DNA of 64,000 nt from positions 248,001 to 312,000 of the forward strand of contig NZ_FSRT01000001.1 in NCBI RefSeq assembly GCF_900143015.1. The letters are read 5' to 3'. The translations under genes were made by a program, and so were the position numbers. The notes beneath the pieces were generated by a model. It was not told where the DNA came from. It searched no databases and saw only the letters and a list, made by a program, of their open reading frames with translations. Positions 51,312 through 59,904 of this stretch are shown one piece after another (positions within the stretch are counted from its first letter, which is position 1; each line of letters starts with the position of its first letter). This DNA comes from Fibrobacter sp. UWB11 (lineage in GTDB: Bacteria > Fibrobacterota > Fibrobacteria > Fibrobacterales > Fibrobacteraceae).

Positions 51312-51850
51312 AAAAGACCAAAGTAAGATTTATTCGGTTAAATCCTGAAAATTCCGTTAAAGACTTTCGCTGTGGCGACCCCGATTTAGATGACTTTATT
51401 CAAAATCGTGCGTCGGGATTCCAAAAGCATTTGCTAGCCGTGAGTTATGCCTGTGCTGAAGCCGAAACAGGGCGCATGCTGGCTTATTGTAGTTTGGCAA
51501 ATGACAAAGTGGCCGTAGGAGATTTTAAGGATAAAACGGAGTTTAACCGTTTTCGCAAAAAGCAGGGATTCCCCAATGAAAAACGCTTGAAAAGCTATCC
51601 TGCGGTAAAGCTATGCCGTTTGGGCGTTGATGAATCTGCCAAAGGTCAACAAATTGGTACAACGGTCTTGGATTACATCAAGTCTATGTTTGTATTCGAG
51701 AACAAGACTGGATGCCGGTTCCTGACGGTTGACGCATATTTGGAGGCTATTCCCTTTTACGAGAAAAATGGATTCCGCTTCATGAACGTAGAAGACCATG
51801 ACCCGCATACACGTCTTATGTATTATGACCTGATGAATCTGTGTGCGTAG
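51293..51850 (+). CDS. GNAT-family acetyltransferase, probable toxin
   Basis: 185 residues from GTG 51293, ten bases after a GGAGG ribosome site (51278-51282). GNAT fold: N-terminal VKDFRCGDPDLDDFIQNRA is the block shared by TacT-like and related toxins, then YPAVKLCRLGVDESAKGQQI (acetyl-CoA loop) and the C-terminal FLTVDAYLEAIPFYEKNGF. Such enzymes acetylate the amino group of charged tRNAs and stop translation. The overlapping small gene upstream would be the antidote. It could instead be an ordinary small-molecule acetyltransferase. Confidence 0.83.
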   Translation: MVQQYIEKTKVRFIRLNPENSVKDFRCGDPDLDDFIQNRASGFQKHLLAVSYACAEAETGRMLAYCSLANDKVAVGDFKDKTEFNRFRKKQGFPNEKRLKSYPAVKLCRLGVDESAKGQQIGTTVLDYIKSMFVFENKTGCRFLTVDAYLEAIPFYEKNGFRFMNVEDHDPHTRLMYYDLMNLCA

Positions 51851-51863
51851 GTGAGTTATGAGT

Positions 51864-52000
51864 TCTTAGGTTTTAGGGGTTAGGGATTTGTAGATTGAAC
51901 TGCAGTGTATGAGGTCGCTTCGCTCTGGGCTCGCTTCGCACCCCACACCTCACACCCCACACTTCCTAACCACAAACCACTATTTACTAACCACTTTCAA
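51864..52000. other. Low-complexity intergenic TTAG/CCACACC sequence
   Basis: Simple-sequence stretch with runs such as TAGGTTTTAGGGGTTAGGG and CACCCCACACCTCACACCCC ending in AACCACAAACCACTATTTAC; it holds no gene. A related TTAGT-rich class lies at 5909, 48165, 56025 and 63351. Confidence 0.5.
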
Positions 52001-52017
52001 TAGTGTATATTTACACT

Positions 52018-53070
52018 ATGGTTATGAGAAAGTTTGGGAAGATTGCTTGGGCTGCAGCGGCTGTGTCGTCTGCTATGGTTGTGTCGGCGTTTGCGGCGGG
52101 CAAGGTCGCTTGCGTTGGCAATAGCATCACGTATGGTTACGGGATTGAGTCCTGGCCGGACCAAACGAGCTACCCGCATCATTTGCAGGGGATGCTTCGC
52201 GAAAATGCGCCGAGCGATACGGTCGAAAATTTTGGTGTGAGCGGGCTTACGGTCCGCAAGGACGATCAGGCTTCGTATTGGAAGGGGTACCGCTTTGCGC
52301 CGGCGATTGAATTTGCGGCGGATACGGTTATCATCGAGTTGGGTACGAACGATTCCAAGGCGTACACGACTTGGAATACTCCGGCGCAGGATGCGGCTGT
52401 GGACTCTGCAATCACGGCTGATTTTGAGGCTTTGATTGACACGTTCCAGGTGAAGTCGAAACCGCATGTCTTTATTTGCTTGGCGCCTTATGTGAATAAC
52501 GTAGAATGGAATATCCTTGATACGGCAGTCGTGAAGCGCGTGAATCCGGCGATTTTGCAGGCGGGGCTCGAAAAGGGCGTGAACGTGATTGACTTGCATT
52601 TTTATTTTAGTGCGCTTGAAAAGCCGAGCTGGTATCTGGAAGATATGGTGCATCCGTCTGTCGAGGGCGCAAAGCACTTGGCCGAAATTGTGTATGCCCA
52701 TTTGCAAATGGATACGTTGCATGTAACGCAGGATGGCTCGACGCTCAAGGCTCCGAAGGGCTTCTATGGTTTCCAGTGGTACAAGGATGGGAAACTTCTT
52801 GAAGGTGAAACTCTTGAAACGCTTGTGGTTACGGGCGAGGGCGAGTACAAGGTCTCTGTGAGGTTGTCCGCGAATGCACATTCAAGGATTGTGACAGCTC
52901 CGTTGAAAGTCGAAAAGACGACCGCCTTGAAACCGGATGCTCGTGAAATCGCTCGCAAAAATTCGGCGGCAACTGCGAACATGGCTAAATCGGCGCTACG
53001 CTTTGATGCTCAAGGCCGTGTTCTGAAAGCTCGCGGACCTTCGCATCAGAAAATTTACACTAAACGCTAG
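52018..53070 (+). CDS. Secreted SGNH/GDSL-family esterase
   Basis: 350 residues, signal peptide to about residue 27 (SAMVVSAFAAG). SGNH motifs: block I VGNSITYGYG with nucleophile Ser36, block II-like ENFGVSGLT, block III ELGTNDSK and block V DMVHPSVEG with the Asp/His. About 230 residues of catalytic domain, then an accessory beta region (FYGFQWYKDGKLLEGETLET) and a basic tail. Such enzymes deacetylate xylan or other plant polysaccharide esters, fitting a fibre-degrading organism, but substrate is inferred. No strong ribosome site; ATG 52024 is an alternative start. Confidence 0.85.
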   Translation: MVMRKFGKIAWAAAAVSSAMVVSAFAAGKVACVGNSITYGYGIESWPDQTSYPHHLQGMLRENAPSDTVENFGVSGLTVRKDDQASYWKGYRFAPAIEFAADTVIIELGTNDSKAYTTWNTPAQDAAVDSAITADFEALIDTFQVKSKPHVFICLAPYVNNVEWNILDTAVVKRVNPAILQAGLEKGVNVIDLHFYFSALEKPSWYLEDMVHPSVEGAKHLAEIVYAHLQMDTLHVTQDGSTLKAPKGFYGFQWYKDGKLLEGETLETLVVTGEGEYKVSVRLSANAHSRIVTAPLKVEKTTALKPDAREIARKNSAATANMAKSALRFDAQGRVLKARGPSHQKIYTKR

Positions 53071-53079
53071 AACTGAAAA

Positions 53080-53105
53080 GGGAACGACCGGAGTCGTTCC
53101 CTATG
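53080..53105 (+). terminator. Hairpin after the SGNH gene
   Basis: Perfect stem GGGAACGAC/GTCGTTCCC with loop CGGA, followed by a weak T-rich stretch. Confidence 0.7.
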
Positions 53106-53203
53106 TGTTTGAGAGATGGACCTGTTCTCGTTGCACCGCTAGAGCTTGTTTTGGTGTGGGGCTTTTATAGCTCAATCCGATGCTAGAGCAAAATTCCTTT
53201 TTT

Positions 53204-53310
53204 TATAAAGATAGATGCGTGAGCCCTAAATGTCGAGGGAAAACAGGTGCCTCGGGAACAAAGCGTCCTCGGTAGACAACGATTTTGAGGCTGTTTTTAG
53301 GGCTTTTTTA
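53204..53310 (+). ncRNA. Candidate structured RNA or attenuator upstream of TIGR02147 gene
   Basis: A -10-like TATAAAG at 53205 is followed by a region closed by AGCCCTAAA (53222-53230) pairing perfectly with TTTAGGGCT (53296-53304), then T6. The 65-base inside contains CGAGG and CCTCG repeats that can pair. It ends about 35 bases before ATG 53344. Looks like a small RNA with its terminator or a leader that controls the gene. No known family. Confidence 0.4.
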
Positions 53311-53343
53311 CCGAAAATCGGCTTTACAATATATTTTTAGAGT

Positions 53344-54231
53344 ATGAAATCCAGTGCAGAAAAATCGCAGCCTGAAGAGCGTCTCGGTTCTATCCCTCCG
53401 AAGCGCATGTCGGTTTTTGAATTTGATGATTACCGCGCTTATTTGCGGCATTATTTTGAGTGTGCGCAAGCCTTGAACCGCCGTTATTCGCTGCGGAGTT
53501 TTTCGGACAAGCTTGGATTTTCGTCCAAGGATTTTATTTCGCGCGTGATGAAGGGCGAAAAGAGCCTCACTCCGGCGAGCATTGCAAAAATTGTCGGTGG
53601 TTTGCAATTCGATGAAAGCGAGGCCGCGTATTTCGAGGCGATGGTGCTGTTCTGTCAAGCGTCCAACGGCGATGAGCGTGAAAACTACAAGAAGCGCATG
53701 GAAGAAATCACGGCGACTTATCGTTTCACGCAGCAGATGCTTTTGACCCGCGCATACCAGTATGAAGTTTATTCGCACTGGTATTATTCTGCAATCCGTT
53801 CAATTATTGGGATGATTGGTTTTGATGGCGATTACGATGCTCTCGGGGCGCACTTGATGCCGCCGATTTCTGGAGAGCAGGCGCGGCAAGCGGTGGATTT
53901 GCTGGAACGAGTCGGGCTCATCAAGAAGGACGCCAAGGGCAACTGGATTTTGAACAATCCGGCGATTAGCACAGGCGACAAGGTCATCCAGCAGGCGTTT
54001 ATCAATTACCACAAGGAATTTATTGATTTGGCGAAGGAGTCCATTACCAATGTTCCTTCGACCGAAAGGAACGTGAGCAGTGTGACTCTCGGCATTTCGG
54101 AGGGTTCTTACAAGAAAATTGTCAAGTGCATCAATGAATTCCGCAAAAAAATTTCTATGATTGCTAATGAGGACGAGGACGGTGGCCGCGTTTTCCAGAT
54201 GAATATCCAGATTTTCCCGTTGTCCAAGTGA
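53344..54231 (+). CDS. TIGR02147 family protein (putative regulator)
   Basis: 295 residues; same family as the protein at 7512-8351. FEFDDYRAYLRHYFE (family start), LRSFSDKLGFSSKDFISRVM (HTH-like), YEVYSHWYYSAIRSIIGM (matching YEYYNHWYHSAMFAILD of the paralogue), LLERVGLIKKDAKGNW and FQMNIQIFPLSK at the end. Followed after seven bases by a lipoprotein gene, as in the first pair. Role inferred: DNA-binding regulator of the paired lipoprotein or of surface genes. Confidence 0.85.
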   Translation: MKSSAEKSQPEERLGSIPPKRMSVFEFDDYRAYLRHYFECAQALNRRYSLRSFSDKLGFSSKDFISRVMKGEKSLTPASIAKIVGGLQFDESEAAYFEAMVLFCQASNGDERENYKKRMEEITATYRFTQQMLLTRAYQYEVYSHWYYSAIRSIIGMIGFDGDYDALGAHLMPPISGEQARQAVDLLERVGLIKKDAKGNWILNNPAISTGDKVIQQAFINYHKEFIDLAKESITNVPSTERNVSSVTLGISEGSYKKIVKCINEFRKKISMIANEDEDGGRVFQMNIQIFPLSK

Positions 54232-54238
54232 GGATGCA

Positions 54239-56020
54239 ATGAAACGAAATACTCGATTGGCTAAATCGGCGGTTTCTGCATTGTACGTGTTGCAGGTGTT
54301 GCTTGCAATGGTTTTCCTCGTATCTTGCTCCGACAACAAGGTGGCGGGCGGAAACAGCTCTGAAGTCGGTTCCCCGGAATTGATGGGAACGCTTGCGTTT
54401 GTGGACGGAGCGCAAAGGCCGGATTTTTTTAGGCGCGCCTCTTATGCTCGTGTTTACTGCGTGCCGGCGGATTATGACCCTGCAAAAGAAGATAGCACAT
54501 CGTACTATGCGACTACTGCGGATTCAGCGGGGCGTTTCTCATTTGATAACTTGCCTGAGGGCGTTTATAACTTGGAAGCGTTTTATGAAAAGTCGGATGG
54601 CGAGGTTTTTGTGCTTCGCGAATCGGGCTTGAAAATTGCGACTGATCAGGCTCAATCCGTAGATTTGGAATTGGGGCAAGGTCACGATATCAAGATTTAT
54701 TTGCAAGATACCAAGGACTCGGTTGCTAGCCTTTCTATCGTGGGTTCAACGTACAAGTCAACCGCCAAGATTATAACAGATGGAATTGTTCGTTATGCGA
54801 TTTTTACCGGTGTACTGGCATCGTACTATGATTCGGTGCAAGTGAGTACTTCGGAGGGCACTAATAGCATCAAGGCCGTTCTTGTTGAAAATACGGATGC
54901 AAAGCAGGCCTTTTACTATGATAGTTCTGCCCGCACTTTGGAAATCCCGCTCAATACATCGGCGACTGGCATAGACCTGCGCGATACTATTGAAGGGTTT
55001 CCGCTGTATGTCCGCTTGAACGATTTGAATGCGGATGACCGCAAGTCGCTTGTCAAGAATCTTTATTCGCTAAAAGTTTATTTAGAGCCAGCTTCGTTCT
55101 GGACAACATTCAAGGTCGTTTGTGGCAAGGACTCTATTCCGACGGGGCTGTGGGTTCGCTTGTCTACGCTTTACCCGCAACGGGAAACGCAAAAGCTCGT
55201 TTTCGCCTGGAATGAAACGGATTTTATTGAGGAACCTAGTGTGACGGAGGCTTGTGTCGTGAGAGACGATGCTTTCGGAAGTGCGCTTGCCTTGATTCGC
55301 GCCGCAGATCCGTTCACAATTTCGGATGGCTTTATGGCGGCGTGGAACTTTGACGAACGTGAAATTCCGGATTCGATAGTCAAGACTTCTGGCGATAATC
55401 CGTTCAAGGGGCGCGTCACTGACGTCACTGCAGGCGATGGGATTATTGGCGGAGCATTTGTTTTTAACGGGAAAACTTCCATTATTGAAATTCTGGAATC
55501 CGCAGACTATTGGGGCTTTGCGCTAAAGGATACGTCTAGCTTTACATCGTCGTTCTGGGTGAATATTGATGACACTTCGACGTCTCGATTCATCTGGGGC
55601 AAGTCCGAATCGGAATACCACTTCAAATATCAGGCTGGTGATAGCGATCGTTCGAGCTGGATGTTCAAGGAACTCGATGAATCGGATTTGGGTCATTGGT
55701 ATGAGGCTAGCATCGCAATTGCGCCGGAAGTGGATTACAGACAGTGGGTGCATTTTACGGTCGTCAAGTCGGGCGATTCCACGGCGATTTACAGGAATGG
55801 CAAGCTTGAAGAAACCTTGATTGGCCACAACAATACGGATGATAAGCGAACATCGGATGGCCCGTTTGTCATTGGCGCTCGCAAGCAATCCAACGGTAAG
55901 GTGGACCGAGTTTTCAAGGGTTCGCTTGATGAACTTTACTTTATGGATGAAGCGAAAAGTTCTGAATGGGCGAGACTCATTTATTTGAACCAAAAGCCCA
56001 CCGGCTACTGGCCGAAATAA
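54239..56020 (+). CDS. Lipoprotein with carboxypeptidase-regulatory-like and LamG domains
   Basis: 593 residues. Lipobox FLVSCS (Cys29 region). Residues about 45-135 form a CarboxypepD_reg-like sandwich (TADSAGRFSFDNLPEGVYNL), a middle section without clear family follows, and residues about 360-590 are a LamG/concanavalin-like domain (GFMAAWNFDE, IIGGAFVFNGK, TSSFWVNIDDTSTSRFIWGK, WVHFTVVKSGDSTAIYRNGK, FKGSLDELYFMDEAKSSEWA) that usually binds carbohydrate. Same order as the paired lipoprotein at 6040-7515. Ribosome site GAGG between the genes. Probably surface glycan binding. Confidence 0.88.
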   Translation: MKRNTRLAKSAVSALYVLQVLLAMVFLVSCSDNKVAGGNSSEVGSPELMGTLAFVDGAQRPDFFRRASYARVYCVPADYDPAKEDSTSYYATTADSAGRFSFDNLPEGVYNLEAFYEKSDGEVFVLRESGLKIATDQAQSVDLELGQGHDIKIYLQDTKDSVASLSIVGSTYKSTAKIITDGIVRYAIFTGVLASYYDSVQVSTSEGTNSIKAVLVENTDAKQAFYYDSSARTLEIPLNTSATGIDLRDTIEGFPLYVRLNDLNADDRKSLVKNLYSLKVYLEPASFWTTFKVVCGKDSIPTGLWVRLSTLYPQRETQKLVFAWNETDFIEEPSVTEACVVRDDAFGSALALIRAADPFTISDGFMAAWNFDEREIPDSIVKTSGDNPFKGRVTDVTAGDGIIGGAFVFNGKTSIIEILESADYWGFALKDTSSFTSSFWVNIDDTSTSRFIWGKSESEYHFKYQAGDSDRSSWMFKELDESDLGHWYEASIAIAPEVDYRQWVHFTVVKSGDSTAIYRNGKLEETLIGHNNTDDKRTSDGPFVIGARKQSNGKVDRVFKGSLDELYFMDEAKSSEWARLIYLNQKPTGYWPK

Positions 56021-56024
56021 ATTT

Positions 56025-56060
56025 GGTCGTTAGTCATTAGTTATTAGTCAATAGTGATGA
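56025..56060. repeat. TTAGTTA-rich intergenic patch
   Basis: GTTAGTCATTAGTTATTAGT followed by CAATAGTGATG between two convergent genes; same class as 5909, 48165 and 63351. Confidence 0.6.
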
Positions 56061-56119
56061 GAATCGTCGCATGCCTGTGCTGAAATGCTCGCGCATTTTG
56101 CGATTCGTCATCCTCTGAG

Positions 56120-58270
56120 CTAACCCAGCTTTTCAGTAAGTCTTGTATATCGTCTTGTGCTGCGGTTGTTGCGCACGGCTTGATAGAACGCTCCCGGTGC
56201 GGACAAAATCCAAACATGTCCTTTCGCACGCGTGATGGCGGTGTAGATGAGGTTCCTTTGCAGCATGATGCTGTGGCTTGAATCTAGCACGACGATGACG
56301 GCGGGGTATTCGCTACCCTGGCTCTTGTGGATGGTGCAGGCGTATGCAAGGATAAGTTCATCTGCTTCGTCGGGCTCGTAATCGACAGTCTTGTCGTCGT
56401 AAAAGACGGTGATTTTTTTCGTGTCTTTCCCGATTTTGTAGATGATGCCGACGTCTCCGTTAAACACGTTCTTGTCGTAGTTGTTGCGAATTTGCATCAC
56501 GCGGTCGCCGGTACTCCAGTTGCCGCTCGCGATTTTGATGCGCTCCTTGCCGGGGTTCAGGAGGTCTTGCAAAAAGTTGTTTAGTTCGTAAATGCCAAGC
56601 GGTCCTTTGCGCATAGGCGTGAGGAGCTGCATCTCTTGCGTGTCGATGTCAATTTTTTCCTTGATGCCGCGCGTGACGAGGCGGGCGATGATGTCTTTAG
56701 CTTCATCGGCCGACTCGTAAGGCAAAAAGTGGAAGTTCGTGCCTTCGATGGGCGAGGGGCTAATGCCCTGATTGATTTTAGATGCTTTGTCGGCGATGTC
56801 GTTTCCGCCAGCCTGGCGGAAAATGTGCTGAAGCCGGGTGCTCGGAATCTTGGGGCAACGCAACAAGTCGTTCAGCACATTTCCAGCTCCCACGCTGGGG
56901 AGCTGGTCGGCATCGCCCACGAGAACGATTCTCGCGTTGAGTGGTGTCGCTTCGAGGAGCGAGGCGGCAAGCCACGTATCGACCATACTGAATTCATCGA
57001 CGATGAGCAAATTGCATTGGAGCTTGTTGTCGCCATCGCGGTGGAACTTGCCCGAAATCGGGTCCACTTCGAGCAATCGGTGGATTGTGCGGGCTTTCTC
57101 GCCGCAGCATTCACCCATGCGCTTGGCGGCGCGCCCCGTCGGGGCCGTGAGGCTTACACATTCTTCCATTTGGCGGGCGAGGTACAAAATTCCCTTAAGG
57201 ATTGTCGTCTTGCCTGTGCCGGGTCCACCCGTGATGATTGAAATCTTTCGCGAGAGCGCCATCTGGATGGCGCGTTTCTGGATGGGATCAAAGCTGAACT
57301 TATGTTCGCGTTCCCAGTCCGCAAGGGCGTCTTCGAAGCCTTCCGTTGAAAGCTCGTTGTAGCGCAAACGGAGCTTGATGTTGTCTGCGATGCGCTGCTC
57401 CGCGTTATACAGCGGCGGGAAATAGCAATCGTCGCCTTCGCGCTTGATACGCCCAATTTCGCTTGCTTTTTCGAATTCATCGAGGAGCGTGTTGATGGCG
57501 CATTCGTCGTCCTGCATTAAACGCAAGTTGCGGAACGTGCGTTCCAAGAGAACGTTCTTTGGCAAAAACACATGCCCGTCGCTTACAGATGCTTCTTGCA
57601 ATGTGTAAAGCAATGCCGCTTGAAAACGCTCGGGGCTGTCTTTCGGGAATCCGACTTTCTGCGCGATTTCGTCAGCTTTCAAGAATCCGATGCCCCAGAC
57701 TTCTTCACAGAGCATGTACGGATTCTGTGTGATGCGTTCAATCGTCGCTTGCCCGAACTTGTTCCAAAGGCGTTTCGCCACGCTGCCGACAATTTCGTGC
57801 TTGTACAAAAACAGCATTGTTTCGCGGCTGTGACGCGCTTCTTGCCAACGAGCCAAAAAAGCTTCCACCTTGCGGGCGGGGAAGCCTTTGATTTTCACTT
57901 CGCGGAACTTGTCCGGATTGTTGTCGAGAATGTCGGCGGTTGCATCGCCCAAAGCTTCCACGATGCGTTCGGCAATCTTTTGCCCCACACCCGGGAATTG
58001 ACCGCTTGCCAAGTATTCAAGGATATCGTTATCGTTTGTGGCGAGGTATTCAAAAGAAGTCGCCTGGAACTGCTTTCCGTATTTCGGATGCGAACCCCAG
58101 TCGCCTTCTACAGCAATGGTTTCGCCTGGTTGCAAAGCGGGAAACGTTCCCGTGACGACAACGACTTTCTTGCTTTCTATATCGTTCAGACGCATCACGG
58201 TAAAGCCATTTTGCTGGCTATGGAACGTGATGGATTTTATGCTGCCTTTTATGACCACAACAGTTGTCAT
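56120..58270 (-). CDS. recD2: RecD2-type ATP-dependent DNA helicase
   Basis: Superfamily 1B 5'-3' helicase, 716 residues, without RecBC. N-terminal OB-like part (IKSITFHSQQNGFTVMRL), helix-hairpin-helix-like repeats near 80-190 (SGQFPGVGQKIAERIVEALG, NPYMLCEEVWGIGFLKADEI), Walker A ITGGPGTGKTTILKG near residue 346, LLIVDEFSMVDT, VLVGDADQLPSVGAGNVL and the C-terminal ACTIHKSQGSEYPAVIVVLD and LIYTAITRAKG motifs. All helicase motifs look intact. Probable role in repair and genome stability. Convergent with the lipoprotein gene at 54239. Confidence 0.93.
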   Translation of the reverse strand: MTTVVVIKGSIKSITFHSQQNGFTVMRLNDIESKKVVVVTGTFPALQPGETIAVEGDWGSHPKYGKQFQATSFEYLATNDNDILEYLASGQFPGVGQKIAERIVEALGDATADILDNNPDKFREVKIKGFPARKVEAFLARWQEARHSRETMLFLYKHEIVGSVAKRLWNKFGQATIERITQNPYMLCEEVWGIGFLKADEIAQKVGFPKDSPERFQAALLYTLQEASVSDGHVFLPKNVLLERTFRNLRLMQDDECAINTLLDEFEKASEIGRIKREGDDCYFPPLYNAEQRIADNIKLRLRYNELSTEGFEDALADWEREHKFSFDPIQKRAIQMALSRKISIITGGPGTGKTTILKGILYLARQMEECVSLTAPTGRAAKRMGECCGEKARTIHRLLEVDPISGKFHRDGDNKLQCNLLIVDEFSMVDTWLAASLLEATPLNARIVLVGDADQLPSVGAGNVLNDLLRCPKIPSTRLQHIFRQAGGNDIADKASKINQGISPSPIEGTNFHFLPYESADEAKDIIARLVTRGIKEKIDIDTQEMQLLTPMRKGPLGIYELNNFLQDLLNPGKERIKIASGNWSTGDRVMQIRNNYDKNVFNGDVGIIYKIGKDTKKITVFYDDKTVDYEPDEADELILAYACTIHKSQGSEYPAVIVVLDSSHSIMLQRNLIYTAITRAKGHVWILSAPGAFYQAVRNNRSTRRYTRLTEKLG

Positions 58271-58297
58271 GCCCGATTTAATCGGGCATCTCCTTTA
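58264..58297. repeat. GGAGATGCCCG-family hairpin repeat (minus orientation)
   Basis: CATGCCCGATT/AATCGGGCATCTCC forms the same stem as the repeats at 5963 and 23745, inverted, immediately upstream of the RecD2 start. Confidence 0.7.
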
Positions 58298-58346
58298 TTT
58301 GTTGTGGATGGTTCTAGCATTGATTGAATTTGCTGGCAGCGCTTGT

Positions 58347-59882
58347 TTACTGAGCCTTCGGAATTTTACCTTCGTCCAGTTCCGGTCTCCAAACATCGGC
58401 ATCGAAACCAGGCATCTTGGTAAGCTCCTTGCCGCGAACGCAGAGGAAGAATCCGAGAATTGCAGCGTCGTGGAGTGCAATCACAAGTGCAGTCTTGTAG
58501 TCGAGACCAAATCCGAGCGGAGCGCCCTTGAGGTTTTCCGGGCTCACCCAAAGGATGTAATCGGTTGTAATGAACGTCATGAACATGCACGGAATCAGCG
58601 CAATCCAGAAGTTTTTCTTTTTACTGCGGAGATAAACAGTTGCCACGCAGAGACTGCAAACGGCCATGAGCTGGTTGCTCCAGCTGAAGTAATTCCACAA
58701 GATGTTGAAACCTTCGGGGTTCAAGTTGCTCCAGAAGATAATCACGGCGCAGAGGGCGAACATCGGAACCGTGAGGATCAAACGGTTACGCACGGAGGTC
58801 TGTTCAAGGCCCGTAAGTTCAGCAATCGTAAGGCGGAGGCTGCGGAGGCTGGTGTCGCCACTTGTAATAGCAAGGATAATTACGCCCACGACCACGAGAA
58901 TCGAAATCGGAGCCCAAGGAATCACTGTTGAAACGAGAACGCTCAAAACCTTCACGCCCGAAGCGCCTGTCAAAAGTTCCGGCATCTGGTGGTAAATGAA
59001 CATGCCACCTGCAGCCCAAATCATACCAATCAAACCTTCAATAATCATCATGCCGTAGAATGTCTGGCGACCGGTCTTTTCGGTGACTTCAGTGCGTGCA
59101 ACGAGCGGGCTTTGCGTGCTGTGGAAGCCGCTGATGATGCCGCAAGCAATCGTTACGAAGAGCATCGGGATGATCGGCTGGCCTGCCGGATGCTTGTGGA
59201 AGTTGCTCATGATGTCTGCAAAGCAGAATTCATCGAGGACGTTCAAGTTCGGGATGATGCCCACGAAAATAGCGAGGGAGGCGAGAATCAAGAGGGCGCC
59301 AAAAACCGGGTAGATGCGGCCGATAATCTTATCGATCGGGAAGAAGGTGCTGATGAAGTAGTAGGCAAAAATGACGGCGACGGCAATCCAGAAAAGAGTC
59401 GGCGAAACGTGGCTGCCTGCGAGAATCGGCGTATTCACGAGTGCTGCCGGAGTGTTGGTGAACACGGCGCCAACGAGAATGAGCGCGACCGAGATAAGTG
59501 TCATCACAAGCTTTGCCGGTCCCTTGCCCAAGAACTTGCGGGAGAGAGCCGGAACGTTGTAGCCGTTATTGCGCATGCTAATCATGCCACTGAAGTAGTC
59601 GTGCACTGCGCCGCCGAGGACGTTTCCGAGCGGGAGCAAGATGAACACGATGGCGCCAAACTTGATGCCGAGAATCACGCCGATCACAGGGCCAATGCCT
59701 GCAATGTTCAAAAGCTGAATGAGAACGTTTTTCCAGTGCGGCATCGGGACGCGGTCAACGCCATCCGGGTTTGCGAGCGCAGGAGTCTTGCGGTCATCGG
59801 GACCGAACACGCGTTCGACGAACTTGCCGTAGGTGAAATATCCAAGGATGAGGATTGCAACACCAATTAGGAATGTTATCAT
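58347..59882 (-). CDS. cstA: CstA-family peptide/pyruvate transporter (carbon starvation protein A)
   Basis: 511 residues, about 13-15 membrane helices. Hallmark blocks LLNIAGIGPVIGVILGIKFG (near residue 58), LPLGNVLGGAVHDYFSGMIS, VTIACGIISGFHSTQSPLVA and GGMFIYHQMPELLTGASG. It is the short form of the family (CstA of E. coli has 701 residues). Related proteins import peptides or pyruvate on starvation. Starts 22 bases after the upstream outer-membrane gene, probably one transcript. Confidence 0.9.
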   Translation of the reverse strand: MITFLIGVAILILGYFTYGKFVERVFGPDDRKTPALANPDGVDRVPMPHWKNVLIQLLNIAGIGPVIGVILGIKFGAIVFILLPLGNVLGGAVHDYFSGMISMRNNGYNVPALSRKFLGKGPAKLVMTLISVALILVGAVFTNTPAALVNTPILAGSHVSPTLFWIAVAVIFAYYFISTFFPIDKIIGRIYPVFGALLILASLAIFVGIIPNLNVLDEFCFADIMSNFHKHPAGQPIIPMLFVTIACGIISGFHSTQSPLVARTEVTEKTGRQTFYGMMIIEGLIGMIWAAGGMFIYHQMPELLTGASGVKVLSVLVSTVIPWAPISILVVVGVIILAITSGDTSLRSLRLTIAELTGLEQTSVRNRLILTVPMFALCAVIIFWSNLNPEGFNILWNYFSWSNQLMAVCSLCVATVYLRSKKKNFWIALIPCMFMTFITTDYILWVSPENLKGAPLGFGLDYKTALVIALHDAAILGFFLCVRGKELTKMPGFDADVWRPELDEGKIPKAQ

Positions 59883-59904
59883 TTTTTGTGCCTTCTTTTT
59901 TTAT

